In this document: in pieces, positions 44,289-55,455 of the stretch
Position numbering within the stretch: position 1 is the stretch's first letter
How the letters are laid out: each line of letters starts with the position of its first letter
Assembly: GCA_019745155.1 (NCBI GenBank)
Contig: JAIETM010000006.1
Span: 36,903 to 100,902 of the forward strand
From: Chitinophagaceae bacterium
GTDB lineage: Bacteria > Bacteroidota > Bacteroidia > Chitinophagales > Chitinophagaceae
DNA: 64,000 nt
Direction of reading: 5' to 3'
Translations under genes and position numbers: made by a program
Notes under the pieces: generated by a model
The model's input: the letters and a program-made list of their open reading frames with translations, nothing else
What the model was told of the DNA's origin: nothing
Database searches by the model: none

Positions 44289-47200
44289 TTATTTCTTTTC
44301 AGCTGACTTACCAAGTGGTCTGTCTTTAGCAAACTCAACAAGGATAGGTGCAGCAACGAAGATCGATGAGTAAGTACCTGTAATCAAACCAATCAACATC
44401 GCAAACGAGAAACCTCTTGTTACTTCTCCACCAAAGATGAAGAGGATGAGGATGGTCAGGAATACGGTCAGCGAAGTCATGATCGTACGGCTCAATGTTT
44501 CGTTGATCGCACGGTTGATCACTGTCTCCTTGCTTTGGCCAGGATACAGCTTACTGTCTTCACGAATACGGTCATAAACAATTACGGTATCGTTCATCGA
44601 GAAACCAATTACTGTCAAAATCGCAGCGATAAAGTGCTGGTCAATTTCCAGAGGGAATGGTACTACGTTTCTCAAGAAAGAGAATACAGCTAAGGTTACA
44701 AATACGTCGTGCAGCAAGGCTACAATCGTACCCAAAGAGTATCTCCAGTCGCGGAAACGGATGAAGATGTACAAACAGATAATCAACAGAGAGAAGATTG
44801 TTGCTGTTTGTGCACCAGCTTTCAGATCATCAGAGATGGTTGGCAATACAGTTTGAGAGTATTGCTTATACTTAGTATCGAAATCTCTATAAGTAAGACC
44901 TGCAGGCAAATGGCTCTTCAAACCTTCAAACAGTTTTTCTTCTACCAGAGAATCTACGTTATTACCGCTTTCTTTGATTTTGTAAGCAGTCGTAATGTTC
45001 AATTGACTAGCATTGTCAACAGTCTTTACTATTGGTGCTTCTTCAAACACTTTCTTCAAATCATCACGAACGATATCAGCATTCACAGGCTTATCGAACT
45101 TCACTGTATAGCTACGTCCGCCTGAGAATTCAACACCTTCATCGAAACCATTGAAGAAAGAAGCGATACCCAGTATCAGTACAACTACTGAAATACCGTA
45201 GGCAATTTTTCTATACTCAATGAATTTGAATGCCGCATGTTTGAAAATACGCTTAGAGATACCTGTGAAATATTCGAAGTGTCTGTTCTTATTGGTATAC
45301 CAATCAGTAATCAAACGAGATACCATGATACCGCAGAACAGTGATAAGAGAATACCGAGAATCTGCGTAGTGGCAAAACCCAATACAGGACCTAAGCCGA
45401 AGTAGAACAGGGTTAAGGCTGTTAAGAGGGTAGTAACGTGCGCATCCAATACTGGCGCCAAAGAACGCTTGTAACCATCAGCAACAGCCAAAGGATAGCT
45501 CTTACCCTTGGTTAATTCTTCTTTGATACGTTCGAAGATGATTACGTTGGTATCTACCGCCATACCGATTGTCAGTACCAAACCGGCAATACCTGGCGCT
45601 GTTAAAGTGAAACCTAATGCACTCAATACGCCAATAGTGAACAGCAAGTTCAGAATCAAGGCGATGTTTGCAACCCAACCACCGGTATTGTAATACACCA
45701 GCATCAGCGCGAAGATGACAATGAAAGAGATCAGGAATGACATAGAGCCACCCTTTACTGCTTCAGCACCGAGGGTAGGACCAACCACCTGTTCTTGTAC
45801 AATCTTTGCAGGTGCAGGCAGTTTACCGCTCTTCAGGATTTCAGAAAGATCTTGTGCTTCCTTAATAGAGTAGTTACCACTGATCTGTGAGTTACCAGTT
45901 GTGATGGCATCGTTTACGTTAGGCGCAGAATACACGATATTATCCAACACAATTGCGATAGGCTTGCCAATATTGCGGCCAGTCATCTTAGCCCAGATAT
46001 TCGCACCTACTTTATCCATATTCATCTTAATGGCAACACGACCACGCTCGTCATAATCCTGAGCAGCTTCAGTGATATGATCACCTTCTAATTCTGCCTG
46101 GCCATTATCCAATGTCTTGATACCATATAAGGTAAGGATGTTCTTTGCTTTAGGATCATCGTCTTCCACCTTGCCGTACATAAATACGAGGTTATTGGGG
46201 AATTTATTCTTAACGATATCCATGCGCAGGTAGTTGTTCAACAAACCTGTATCAGTTGTTTGTACATAACCCAAAGCTGCAGGGAAGTATACTTTACCCT
46301 TATCTTGGTAAGGCTGCGTAAACTGTACTAAACGAGCAATAGGATTCTGATTGGCTTTGAACTTAGTTGAATCAACGGCAGCTTTACCGTTTTTAGCAAC
46401 GCTTGACAAAGTAGCAGTCTTGCTTGTGTCTGCTTTCTTAGCAGTAGTATCTGCTTTAGCAACAGTGGTTGTATCAATCGAAGCAGTACCATTCAGGTAA
46501 TCTTGTACTGCTTTATCAGCAGCAACCAAGCCGTTTTGGATATCTCTGTTTTCAAAAGTGTAAACTTCAAAGAACTGCAGGTTTGCAGTAGACTGTAAGT
46601 ATTTACGAACACGCTCACGATCACTGATACCAGCCAGTTCAATATTGATGATACCTTTTGCAGGATCAGGGTTGATGGTTGGAGAAGCAACACCGAAGCG
46701 GTCAATACGTGTACGCAGAATGCGATAAGTATTGTTGAAAGCAGCAGTAGCTTGCTCGCGGAGGTAATTTGTTACCTGAGCATCTGATGCATCAAACTTC
46801 ACCTTACCATTACTGCGTGCAGCAAACAATGGTGCTAGTGGTGAACTTGGATTTGCTTTCTTGTATGATTGGCTGAAAAGCGTAATCATATCAGCGCCAC
46901 CGTTGGCCTTCTGCTTTACTGCTTCTTCTAAAGCTTTGTTGAATGCAGGATCTTTAGAGTAATTCGCAAGAGAGCGAATCAATCCATCCATACCTACTTC
47001 CATGGTAACACTCATACCACCCTGCAAATCCAGACCCAACAACAATTCTTTTTCTTTTGCATTGCGGTAAGTTGTCAAACCAAACGGACCGATCTTGGTA
47101 TCTTTTGTGCTATCCTGTAAACGCTTCAGACGATCGTTACGCATAGCGCTTAAGCTATCCGCATACAATGCCTGCAGGTCTTTATCACCGGGATATTTTT

Positions 47201-47351
47201 GTTCAGCAGAAGGAAGATTCTTCATCCATTTGTCGGCCTTGGCGGCTAGCTCCTTCTCGTGGCTTTTTACGATCCAAGTAAAGGAAAGCTGGTACACGCA
47301 GATCAGGATCAAGGCAATCGCAAAAAAGCGCACTAAACCTTTCAGTTGCAT
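44289..47351 (-). CDS. secDF: protein translocase subunits SecD and SecF, fused
   Basis: SecDF uses the proton gradient to pull proteins through SecYEG. The 1020-residue chain holds the SecD part: an N-terminal helix (LVRFFAIALILICVYQLSF), LLGLDLQGGMSVTMEV near 110, a large periplasmic domain and a membrane domain with DTNVIIFERIKEEL. The SecF part starts near residue 740: GFDEGVEFSGGRSYTVKF and GFSMNDTVIVYDRIRED. Single-chain SecDF is the rule in Bacteroidota. An unusual Lys/Ala/Thr-rich insert (TTVAKADTTAKKADTSKTAT) sits in the periplasmic domain near residue 300. Its partner YajC is encoded at 52.8 kb. Confidence 0.97.
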   Translation of the reverse strand: MQLKGLVRFFAIALILICVYQLSFTWIVKSHEKELAAKADKWMKNLPSAEQKYPGDKDLQALYADSLSAMRNDRLKRLQDSTKDTKIGPFGLTTYRNAKEKELLLGLDLQGGMSVTMEVGMDGLIRSLANYSKDPAFNKALEEAVKQKANGGADMITLFSQSYKKANPSSPLAPLFAARSNGKVKFDASDAQVTNYLREQATAAFNNTYRILRTRIDRFGVASPTINPDPAKGIINIELAGISDRERVRKYLQSTANLQFFEVYTFENRDIQNGLVAADKAVQDYLNGTASIDTTTVAKADTTAKKADTSKTATLSSVAKNGKAAVDSTKFKANQNPIARLVQFTQPYQDKGKVYFPAALGYVQTTDTGLLNNYLRMDIVKNKFPNNLVFMYGKVEDDDPKAKNILTLYGIKTLDNGQAELEGDHITEAAQDYDERGRVAIKMNMDKVGANIWAKMTGRNIGKPIAIVLDNIVYSAPNVNDAITTGNSQISGNYSIKEAQDLSEILKSGKLPAPAKIVQEQVVGPTLGAEAVKGGSMSFLISFIVIFALMLVYYNTGGWVANIALILNLLFTIGVLSALGFTLTAPGIAGLVLTIGMAVDTNVIIFERIKEELTKGKSYPLAVADGYKRSLAPVLDAHVTTLLTALTLFYFGLGPVLGFATTQILGILLSLFCGIMVSRLITDWYTNKNRHFEYFTGISKRIFKHAAFKFIEYRKIAYGISVVVLILGIASFFNGFDEGVEFSGGRSYTVKFDKPVNADIVRDDLKKVFEEAPIVKTVDNASQLNITTAYKIKESGNNVDSLVEEKLFEGLKSHLPAGLTYRDFDTKYKQYSQTVLPTISDDLKAGAQTATIFSLLIICLYIFIRFRDWRYSLGTIVALLHDVFVTLAVFSFLRNVVPFPLEIDQHFIAAILTVIGFSMNDTVIVYDRIREDSKLYPGQSKETVINRAINETLSRTIMTSLTVFLTILILFIFGGEVTRGFSFAMLIGLITGTYSSIFVAAPILVEFAKDRPLGKSAEKK

Positions 47352-47420
47352 ACTAGTATTGGTTTACAATTTTTTAGTGAGGGGCAAAGATAGGGGAATG
47401 GGAATGAAATTTTGACAGGA

Positions 47421-47452
47421 AAAAACAAGCCGGGAAACAGGGTTCCCGGCTT
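47421..47452 (-). terminator. terminator of the FKBP operon
   Basis: AAGCCGGGAA / TTCCCGGCTT stem; on the minus strand it is followed by GTTTTTTCC. Confidence 0.85.
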
Positions 47453-47473
47453 GCCAATATGGTGATTTTCTGC

Positions 47474-47974
47474 TTATTGTACATCCCAGAGTGTCATCTC
47501 GAAATAGAGGGGTGAGTTGGCAGGAATCAGGTCTGTACCGTCTGATTTTCTTACAGGGTTACAGCCATAACCCAAGGAAGATGGAATCAGCATTTTGATG
47601 GTGCCGCCTTTGCGGATTTGCTGCAGACCAATCTGCCAGCCTTGAATCAGGTCTCTCAGGATAAAGCTGGTTGAGCCTGGGTTTGATGCACTGTCAAAAC
47701 CATTACCATTCAACAAAGTACCCTTGTAGGTAACGAAAATGCGGGAATTTAGGTTGGGTTGGAGGCCCGAACCAGCGTTGGTTATTTGATAAATCATACC
47801 AGAACTATGTTCTGTATAAGTAATACCCTTGCTATTGGCGAATGTAACCATGGCTGATTTTTCGCTTGCAGCCGATACGCCTGTGCAACCAGTACTTTCT
47901 TGCTTGCTGCAGGAATAGAAAATAAAACTAGCTAAGGTGAATAATCCTACTAATGCGAGAAATCCTTTTTTCAT
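47474..47974 (-). CDS. FKBP-type peptidyl-prolyl isomerase, lipoprotein
   Basis: The 166-residue protein has a signal peptide with a lipobox (FIFYSCSKQE) and an FKBP domain: SRIFVTYKGTLLNGNGFDSA, DLIQGWQIGLQQIRKGGTIKMLIPSSLGYG and LIPANSPLYFEMTLWDV. It should assist folding of envelope proteins. Its ATG overlaps the stop of the upstream small membrane protein by 4 bp (ATGA). Confidence 0.94.
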   Translation of the reverse strand: MKKGFLALVGLFTLASFIFYSCSKQESTGCTGVSAASEKSAMVTFANSKGITYTEHSSGMIYQITNAGSGLQPNLNSRIFVTYKGTLLNGNGFDSASNPGSTSFILRDLIQGWQIGLQQIRKGGTIKMLIPSSLGYGCNPVRKSDGTDLIPANSPLYFEMTLWDVQ

Positions 47975-48306
47975 ACTGTTTGATCTGATTGTTGTGATAA
48001 TTTTTTCTTCTTGATGCTGATCTCTTGATAATGTTGCTCATTCATTTCCCAACGATACCTGCTGTAAAAGAAGGAGAGAAAGCCTGCGATAAGTGTAATT
48101 CCGATTAGCAATACCCAGGCATTCATCTTACCATGGGCCACCATATCTGCGCGTTGATACCAACCCATTTCCAGCATCAGTACTACGCCCAAGCCGATTG
48201 CTAAGCCCAATGAAAAGCCTTTGATCAGCGTTAATGGATGATTCATGCCAGCCGATCTTCGCTGCTCCCAAAACACCAAAAAATCCTCTTCCGCTTTGTC
48301 CAGCAT
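47971..48306 (-). CDS. small two-helix membrane protein, function unknown
   Basis: The 111-residue chain has a polar start (MLDKAEEDFLVFWEQRR), two membrane helices (LTLIKGFSLGLAIGLGVVLML; MNAWVLLIGITLIAGFLSFFY) and a basic tail. It is translationally coupled to the FKBP gene. Start uncertain: on the minus strand a promoter-like TACCTTTG lies at 48311-48318, which would place the RNA start close to this ATG. A start at 48246 (MNHPLTLIKG) is therefore also possible, and a longer frame to 48348 is unlikely. Confidence 0.65.
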   Translation of the reverse strand: MLDKAEEDFLVFWEQRRSAGMNHPLTLIKGFSLGLAIGLGVVLMLEMGWYQRADMVAHGKMNAWVLLIGITLIAGFLSFFYSRYRWEMNEQHYQEISIKKKKLSQQSDQTV

Positions 48307-48442
48307 GGCGCAAAGGTAATGGTCGGGAAACTGACGGGGCGAATGCATTGCATAAAAATTCTTAGGAGAAACTTAAAAAAAGCCTTGAACAAGAGCGAAA
48401 GCGGTTATTTTCGTTGATAGCTAATTAAACCTGACTACCGGC

Positions 48443-49126
48443 ATGAACGTGATCAAAAAGCACGGCTTACTTATCTTCTGGCTGTTGTTATACGCAGATT
48501 GTGCGCTTCTGTATTTTAATAAGACCGCATATCACCCCATGGTGAAATCAGCATTGTTACCCGTGCTGATCATTTATTTGTTTACCAATTCTAACAAAAC
48601 ACGCAATAAGAACTCTAGAAAGATCACCATCCTGGCTTTACTTTTTTCATGGATTGGCGATGTTTTCCTAACGAAAACAGGCGACACTTTCTTCATGCTT
48701 GGTATGATTAGTTTTCTAACCATGCATATTTTGTACATCACCTATTTTGTGCGTTTGAGACCCATCCGCTTGAGCAAATTCTCTGAAGGTTTTGCTGCAT
48801 TGGTGGTGGGTGGGGCCGCATCTTATCAGGTGCTAACTTTTCTGAAACCATATTTAGGTAGCTTCTTTTATCCATTTGCTTTGTATGCACTGGTGATTAC
48901 CCTTATGGGTGTTTGTGCTGCAAATATTGCCGGCAGCAAAACATTGCGCTCATTGGCTGTCAGCTATTTCATTCCGGCAGCAGCCTTGTTTATTTTATCT
49001 GATGCAGTATTGGCCTTGGATAAATTTTACTTTAAGGAACCCTTTTTGCAGATTGTCATTATGATGACTTATGGCTATGCGCAGTATCTTTTTACTTGTG
49101 GATTTGCCAAGCATTTTAAAGCATAA
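48443..49126 (+). CDS. YhhN family membrane protein (lysoplasmalogenase-like)
   Basis: The 227-residue protein has about eight membrane helices and the YhhN/TMEM86 pattern: ALLFSWIGDVFLT, GMISFLTMHILYITYF, FILSDAVLALDKF and MTYGYAQYLFTCGF. The acidic residues in the GDVFL and SDAVLA motifs are those expected of the family. The human homologue TMEM86B hydrolyses lysoplasmalogens; the bacterial substrate is unproven. Confidence 0.9.
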   Translation: MNVIKKHGLLIFWLLLYADCALLYFNKTAYHPMVKSALLPVLIIYLFTNSNKTRNKNSRKITILALLFSWIGDVFLTKTGDTFFMLGMISFLTMHILYITYFVRLRPIRLSKFSEGFAALVVGGAASYQVLTFLKPYLGSFFYPFALYALVITLMGVCAANIAGSKTLRSLAVSYFIPAAALFILSDAVLALDKFYFKEPFLQIVIMMTYGYAQYLFTCGFAKHFKA

Positions 49127-49150
49127 GTTCTCCATACAATTTTATACAAA

Positions 49151-49185
49151 AAGAAACCCCGGACTTTTCAGTACCGGGGTTTCTT
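49151..49185. terminator. bidirectional terminator between yhhN-like gene and groEL
   Basis: AAGAAACCCCGG / CCGGGGTTTCTT, a perfect 12-bp stem shared by the two convergent transcripts. Confidence 0.9.
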
Positions 49186-49203
49186 ATGTTTGAACAAAGC
49201 TGA

Positions 49204-50850
<1,647 letters not shown>

Positions 50851-50889
50851 TTAATATGTTAGAAATTGTAATGAAACTAAAGCTTCAAA

Positions 50890-51171
50890 TTAAACGATCG
50901 CGAGGATATCGCTCTCTCTCATGATGAGGTAGTCTAAACCTTCGATCTGCAGTTCAGTACCAGAATACTTACCGTACAATACAGTGTCACCAACCTTTAC
51001 AGTAACAGGCTCATCCTTCTTACCAGGGCCGGCTGCAACTACCGTTCCGCGTTGGGGCTTTTCCTTAGCTGTATCAGGGATAATGATACCGCCCTTGGTC
51101 TTCTCTTCAGCGGGAGCTGGTTTAACGATCACTCTGTCGTGCAGAGGAGTCACATTCAATTTCTTTGACAT
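50890..51171 (-). CDS. groS: co-chaperonin GroES (10 kDa)
   Basis: The 93-residue chain ([20 protein letters not shown], then [20 protein letters not shown]) has the mobile loop [10 protein letters not shown] that docks on GroEL. It is first in the operon. Confidence 0.98.
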   Translation of the reverse strand: MSKKLNVTPLHDRVIVKPAPAEEKTKGGIIIPDTAKEKPQRGTVVAAGPGKKDEPVTVKVGDTVLYGKYSGTELQIEGLDYLIMRESDILAIV

Positions 51172-51413
51172 ACGTAATTGGTTTTAATGAATTTGAATGA
51201 ATAATTCGACTGCATATCAGCAATTAACCTGCCAGTACTGATTTGTCGGTCAAATTTTCAGAGCGGCAAAGGAATGCCTTTTATATCAAAGCACCTAAAT
51301 GTCAATTTTGCACAGAATGGCAGATTCACAAGACTTTAGCGGAAAAAACTGACAGTATCACGGCCTTCTGGGAGCCTATCCTTATCTTCGCAGCCCCAAA
51401 CAAGTTCTTTAGC

Positions 51414-52343
51414 ATGATCAGTAGACGAAATATCCGGGTGAAAGTGATGCAGTTATTGTACGTCTTAGAAACCTTAGAAGACAACACCGCTATCAAAGAT
51501 CCGGTAAAAGCCCTTCAGCAACAATTTGACAAATCAGAAGCCCTTTTTACTTACATCATTTATTTCCTGACAGAAATCTGCCGCTTTGCAGAAACGGATG
51601 CCAGAAATCGCGCATCTAAGAACCTGCCTTCTGTAGCAGATATGAATGTCAATACCCGTATTGCCGGCAATACCGTGCTTTGGCAGATTTTAGAGTACGG
51701 TAGCTACCAACAGGCACTGGAAACACACAATATTCCTTCTTTGCTCGATAGAGAGTTGGTGAAGAAACTCTATAACGAACTGATTGAAAAGAAAGAATAC
51801 CAGCTCTACACCGTAGCAGAGGGTAGAGAAAAGAACAAGGAGCGCGATATTCTCAAGTTTATCCTGAACGATATCATGTTTGCCTCTGAGTTATGGGAAG
51901 CCCATATTGAAGAATTATTCAACAACTGGGAAGACGATGGTGAAATGCTGTCTCAGATGATTGCTGCTTTCATTCAAAAGCCTGATGCCTATAACCTGCA
52001 ACAAATGCTAGGCAAGGAGAAGTGGGATTTTGGTAGAAATCTGCTGACGACGGTACGTGAAAAGCATGATGTAACATTAGACATTATCAAACCGAAATTG
52101 AAGAACTGGGATCCTGAGCGTATTGCGCAGTTGGATATGATCCTGATGCAGATGGGCGTCTGTGAATTCCTTTTCTTTGAAACCATTCCGCCTAAGGTAA
52201 CCATCAACGAATACATCGACTTGGCGAAGGAATACAGTACACCACAAAGTGGTCAGTTTGTAAACGGTATTCTGGATAACATCCACAAAGAATTATTAGC
52301 TTCGGGCCGCATTCAGAAAAAAGAATTTAAAAAGAAAGCATGA
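51414..52343 (+). CDS. nusB: transcription antitermination factor NusB, long Bacteroidota form
   Basis: NusB joins NusE (S10) and boxA RNA in rRNA antitermination. The 309-residue chain starts MISRRNIRVKVMQLLYVLET. The NusB-like helical bundle is completed at the C-terminus (ERIAQLDMILMQMGVCEFLF, IPPKVTINEYIDLAKEYSTPQSGQFVNGILDNI). A middle helical region extends it well beyond the 140 residues of E. coli NusB, as usual in this phylum. A longer frame from 51243 was not accepted. The stop overlaps the next start (ATGATG). Confidence 0.93.
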   Translation: MISRRNIRVKVMQLLYVLETLEDNTAIKDPVKALQQQFDKSEALFTYIIYFLTEICRFAETDARNRASKNLPSVADMNVNTRIAGNTVLWQILEYGSYQQALETHNIPSLLDRELVKKLYNELIEKKEYQLYTVAEGREKNKERDILKFILNDIMFASELWEAHIEELFNNWEDDGEMLSQMIAAFIQKPDAYNLQQMLGKEKWDFGRNLLTTVREKHDVTLDIIKPKLKNWDPERIAQLDMILMQMGVCEFLFFETIPPKVTINEYIDLAKEYSTPQSGQFVNGILDNIHKELLASGRIQKKEFKKKA

Positions 52344-52774
52344 TGCGTTCTTTCCTCATTTTAATTAGCGCCGCTAAAATCTTCATGTCATGCGGCAACA
52401 ACGAACAAGCAGCTGCGCCACAACAGCCTGCTGCAGTAGATTCATCCAAACTCACTGCTGTGCAGTGGCTTGACTCAACCGTGAATTTTGGTTCCATTAA
52501 CATGGGAGAGAAGATTGAAGTGAAATTCCGTTTTAAAAATACTGGTACACAACCACTGATGATTCAATCCGTAAAAGCGGGTTGTGGTTGTACCGCCCCA
52601 GATTATACTAAGGAAGCCATTCCTCCCGGTGGTGAAGGAGAAGTAACCGGTGCATTTGATAGTAATAAAGTCTCTGAAGGTGAAGTGCGCAAAACCATTA
52701 GCGTGGTAATGAATACCAAGCCTTACCCAGACCATATACTCGTGTTCTCGGGCACAGTTAGAAAAGCTCAATAA
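52340..52774 (+). CDS. DUF1573 lipoprotein
   Basis: The 144-residue protein has a short signal with lipobox IFMSCGNN. One DUF1573 Ig-like domain follows (TVNFGSINMGEKIEVKFRFKNTGTQPLMIQSVKAGCGCTAPDY), with the typical GCGCT. The domain is common in Bacteroidota envelopes and its function is unknown. The ATG overlaps the nusB stop by 4 bp. The nusB-DUF1573-yajC order recurs in related genomes as far as I recall. Confidence 0.9.
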   Translation: MMRSFLILISAAKIFMSCGNNEQAAAPQQPAAVDSSKLTAVQWLDSTVNFGSINMGEKIEVKFRFKNTGTQPLMIQSVKAGCGCTAPDYTKEAIPPGGEGEVTGAFDSNKVSEGEVRKTISVVMNTKPYPDHILVFSGTVRKAQ

Positions 52775-52795
52775 TGATCATTTAAATACACAAAC

Positions 52796-53131
52796 ATGTT
52801 CTACACAGTTTTATTAATGGCAGATCCCAAGCAAGGTGCAAACCCTACATTCTCTTTGGTAATGATGGGTGCCATAATCGCCGTATTTTGGTTGTTCATG
52901 ATTCGCCCTCAAGCTAAAAAAGCTAAGGAGCAGAAGAAGTTCATCGATAACCTGAATAAGGGTGATAAAATCGTTACCATTGCTGGTATCCATGGCACAG
53001 TGAACAAGATCAATGAAGATGGTACCATCAATCTGGAAGTGAGCCCTGGTAGCTACCTGAAGATCGAGAAGAGTGCGATCAGCATGGAGTGGACTGCAGC
53101 TATCAACAAAGCAGCTACAGACAAGAAATAA
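52796..53131 (+). CDS. yajC: preprotein translocase subunit YajC
   Basis: The 111-residue protein has one membrane helix (TFSLVMMGAIIAVFWLFMIRPQAKKAKEQKKFIDNL) with the conserved RPQ after it, and the small beta domain GDKIVTIAGIHGTVNKINEDG. YajC associates with SecDF and SecYEG. Confidence 0.96.
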   Translation: MFYTVLLMADPKQGANPTFSLVMMGAIIAVFWLFMIRPQAKKAKEQKKFIDNLNKGDKIVTIAGIHGTVNKINEDGTINLEVSPGSYLKIEKSAISMEWTAAINKAATDKK

Positions 53132-53152
53132 TAACGCTGTTCATTTTATTGC

Positions 53153-53187
53153 ATCCCTGTCGGCAATGCCAGACAGGGATTTTTGTT
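53153..53187 (+). terminator. terminator after yajC
   Basis: ATCCCTGTC / GACAGGGAT stem followed by TTTTTGTTT. Confidence 0.88.
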
Positions 53188-53221
53188 TGGCGAAATGCCC
53201 GAATAAGTTGAATTTACAGTT

Positions 53222-53827
53222 ATGTTGAAAGTGGGTTTAACAGGCGGTATTGGCAGCGGAAAATCTACGGTTGCCAAAATTTTTCAGACACTAGGTATAC
53301 CAGTGTTTGATGCGGATGCTGTGGCCAAATCCATCATGCACAGCAACACGCATGTAAAAACTGCAGTTATCAATGCCTTTGGCGAAACGGCGTATCAGGA
53401 TGGTCAGTTGAATAGAAAGTATATCGCCAATATCGTTTTCCAAGATCCCTTTCAATTAGAAATACTTAATAGCATTGTACATCCTGCTACCATGCAGGCT
53501 GCGGAAGATTGGTTTCAGCAACAAAATGCACCTTATGTGATTAAAGAAGCTGCTTTATTGTTTGAAGCGGGTTCTGCAGCCGGACTCGATTTAATCATTG
53601 GTGTAACCGCGCCACAGCATGTACGCATTCATCGGGTGATGCAAAGAGATGACGTAGGTAGGCAAGAGGTTTTGACTAGAATGGGCCGACAAATTGAGGA
53701 CACCATCAAAATGCGGTTATGTGATGCCGTATTAGTGAATGATGGTATTCAAGCCATTCTGCCACAAGTATTGTCCTTACATGAAACATTACTCAAACAA
53801 TCAACAGATGATCGCCCAAACACCTGA
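53222..53827 (+). CDS. coaE: dephospho-CoA kinase
   Basis: Last step of coenzyme A synthesis. The 201-residue chain has the P-loop GLTGGIGSGKST (residues 5-16), the CoA-binding DADAVAKSI and the lid region RMGRQIEDTIKMRLCDAVLVNDG. Full length. It overlaps the next gene by 20 bp. Confidence 0.97.
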   Translation: MLKVGLTGGIGSGKSTVAKIFQTLGIPVFDADAVAKSIMHSNTHVKTAVINAFGETAYQDGQLNRKYIANIVFQDPFQLEILNSIVHPATMQAAEDWFQQQNAPYVIKEAALLFEAGSAAGLDLIIGVTAPQHVRIHRVMQRDDVGRQEVLTRMGRQIEDTIKMRLCDAVLVNDGIQAILPQVLSLHETLLKQSTDDRPNT

Positions 53828-54134
53828 GCCGCCATACTATGCGGTTATTTTTACTTCTGTTAGAACAGCTGTTGAAGATGATTATCAAGCTACAGCACTT
53901 AGAATGGTTGAACTGGCAGAAACCATGCCTGGTTATTTGGGACACGAGTCAGCCAGAAATGAATTAGGTATCACCATTTCTTATTGGACAGATAAAGCAT
54001 CTATCCGAGCATGGAAGCAACACGCCGAACATCAAATAGCGCAGGAAAGAGGGAATAAAGAATGGTATCTTGCCTACAAAACAAGAATTTGCTTGGTAGA
54101 ACGTGATTACGACCAAACAACCTACAAGCATTGA
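53808..54134 (+). CDS. antibiotic biosynthesis monooxygenase (ABM) domain protein
   Basis: The 108-residue dimeric alpha-beta barrel type protein has YYAVIFTSVRTAVEDDYQATALRMVELAETMPGYLGHESAR, then ITISYWTDKASIRAWKQHAEH, the typical ABM pattern. Family members are small heme or quinone monooxygenases or have no known activity. The ATG at 53808 lies inside the end of coaE. An upstream start at 53739 overlaps coaE more and adds an unrelated stretch. Confidence 0.9.
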   Translation: MIAQTPEPPYYAVIFTSVRTAVEDDYQATALRMVELAETMPGYLGHESARNELGITISYWTDKASIRAWKQHAEHQIAQERGNKEWYLAYKTRICLVERDYDQTTYKH

Positions 54135-54148
54135 TGTAAACTGCTGCT

Positions 54149-54499
54149 ATGCGTAAATGGGGAAGAAGATTGCTGATTACTTTATTGGCTGCTGCAGGTT
54201 TTTATCTGCTAGTAGTTTTTGTATTCATGCCCATCGGTGCCAGATTGAACAAACCTTACCGATGGAAGAACATTCCTTTTGGTCAGTCCCGAGATTTTGT
54301 ACACGATTATTTGGGCACTCCTGATTCTATTGGCCGTCGAGATATTTGGTATTCGTCACGCGGCAACGGTAAATACCGATTGGAGATATATTACGATGGA
54401 CTAACCCGCGCCAATGGGTATCGCGTATTCTTCAATTACAACAAAGACGTATTTAGAAGCTATTACCTGATTGAGTCTTCTGATAAAGCCGAGCAATAA
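54149..54499 (+). CDS. small exported or membrane-anchored protein, unknown
   Basis: The 116-residue protein has an N-terminal hydrophobic helix (LLITLLAAAGFYLLVVFVFMPIG). The following domain has RWKNIPFGQSRDFVHDYLGTPDSIGRRDIWYS, whose short-helix-then-LGTPD text recalls the SmpA/BamE-like fold (a helix before a G-x-P turn). That likeness is weak. It follows the ABM gene by 14 bp and probably shares its transcript. Confidence 0.7.
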   Translation: MRKWGRRLLITLLAAAGFYLLVVFVFMPIGARLNKPYRWKNIPFGQSRDFVHDYLGTPDSIGRRDIWYSSRGNGKYRLEIYYDGLTRANGYRVFFNYNKDVFRSYYLIESSDKAEQ

Positions 54500-54500
54500 A

Positions 54501-55337
54501 CTAGGGTTTTATAAAATAGCGACAAGTATGATTGACGTATGTCAATAATGGATGAATACCCTGCTGATCGAAATACTCATGTACTGCTTTTCTGCAACCG
54601 ATATTATAGCCATAATCATCAATGATGACAATGCCTTTTGGTGAAACCAAGGGATACAAATGCTCCAAACATACTTTGGTACTCTCATACCAATCGCCAT
54701 CCAATCGCAGAATAGCAATAGGGCCAATACTACCGGCATCTGTCGGAACAGTATCTTGAAACCAACCTTTGTGGTAATGCAATTGGTCTGCAGGATAACC
54801 GATTGTGTTTTCCAACAATGCTTTGTTGATCTCTAATGCACCCGGGCCGCCCCATTCATCATAAATACCTTTTAACGCAGTAAGAGGCTCTTTGCCGCTG
54901 GCTTTTACTTTACTTAACTCCAGTGTCTCTTTTACAATTGCTGCATCATCATGGGTTTCGTCGGCCTGACAAATTTCTTCAAACGAATCAAACAAATGCA
55001 AGGCTCTTCTTTGTGTACCGTGCTTCAAATTAGCCAAAGCCATCATGCCGGTAGCACCTCCTTTCCAGGTACCACATTCCACAAAAGCACCGGGTATCTT
55101 GTTACGCTCACAATACACCACATTCTCATATAAGCTCACTAGGGGCTCATACGTAAGCATGGTATTTTTCTTTACCACCTGCATGGCTTCAAAAGCCTGA
55201 TCTTCAAACTCCAGACCCAGGTTGAGTTTAACGCTCAGGCGACTCTCCAACAGGGCCGCACCTTTTTTATTGCCATAAGGTAGTTTGCGTACTTCATAAC
55301 CGAGATTGGCCAGCATGCCAGTGATCAGCTTTTTCAT
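54501..55337 (-). CDS. TylF/MycF-type SAM-dependent O-methyltransferase
   Basis: The 278-residue protein has the family pattern GAFVECGTWKGGATGMMALA (SAM motif I) and RALHLFDSFEEICQ. The metal-site acidic residues are in LRLDGDWYESTKVCLEHLYPLVSPKGIVIIDDYG, followed by AVHEYFDQQGI. Founding members methylate macrolide sugars; broad relatives occur in cell-surface sugar clusters. No glycan genes are next to it, so the substrate is unknown. Confidence 0.9.
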   Translation of the reverse strand: MKKLITGMLANLGYEVRKLPYGNKKGAALLESRLSVKLNLGLEFEDQAFEAMQVVKKNTMLTYEPLVSLYENVVYCERNKIPGAFVECGTWKGGATGMMALANLKHGTQRRALHLFDSFEEICQADETHDDAAIVKETLELSKVKASGKEPLTALKGIYDEWGGPGALEINKALLENTIGYPADQLHYHKGWFQDTVPTDAGSIGPIAILRLDGDWYESTKVCLEHLYPLVSPKGIVIIDDYGYNIGCRKAVHEYFDQQGIHPLLTYVNHTCRYFIKP

Positions 55338-55455
55338 GCTGCAAATTTGTGGAATTCAGGAAGAACTCCAGCATTTATCTAAAAGCAACAGTCAAGAAAG
55401 GCGTCAATCAATGTTGAAAGACTTTTAATTAAGAGATGTTCAGGCGTTTATATTT

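Noticed and set aside
51243..51413. 57-codon extension of nusB
   Set aside because: No NusB-like sequence in it, it covers the likely promoter region, and MISRRNIRVK is the usual family start.
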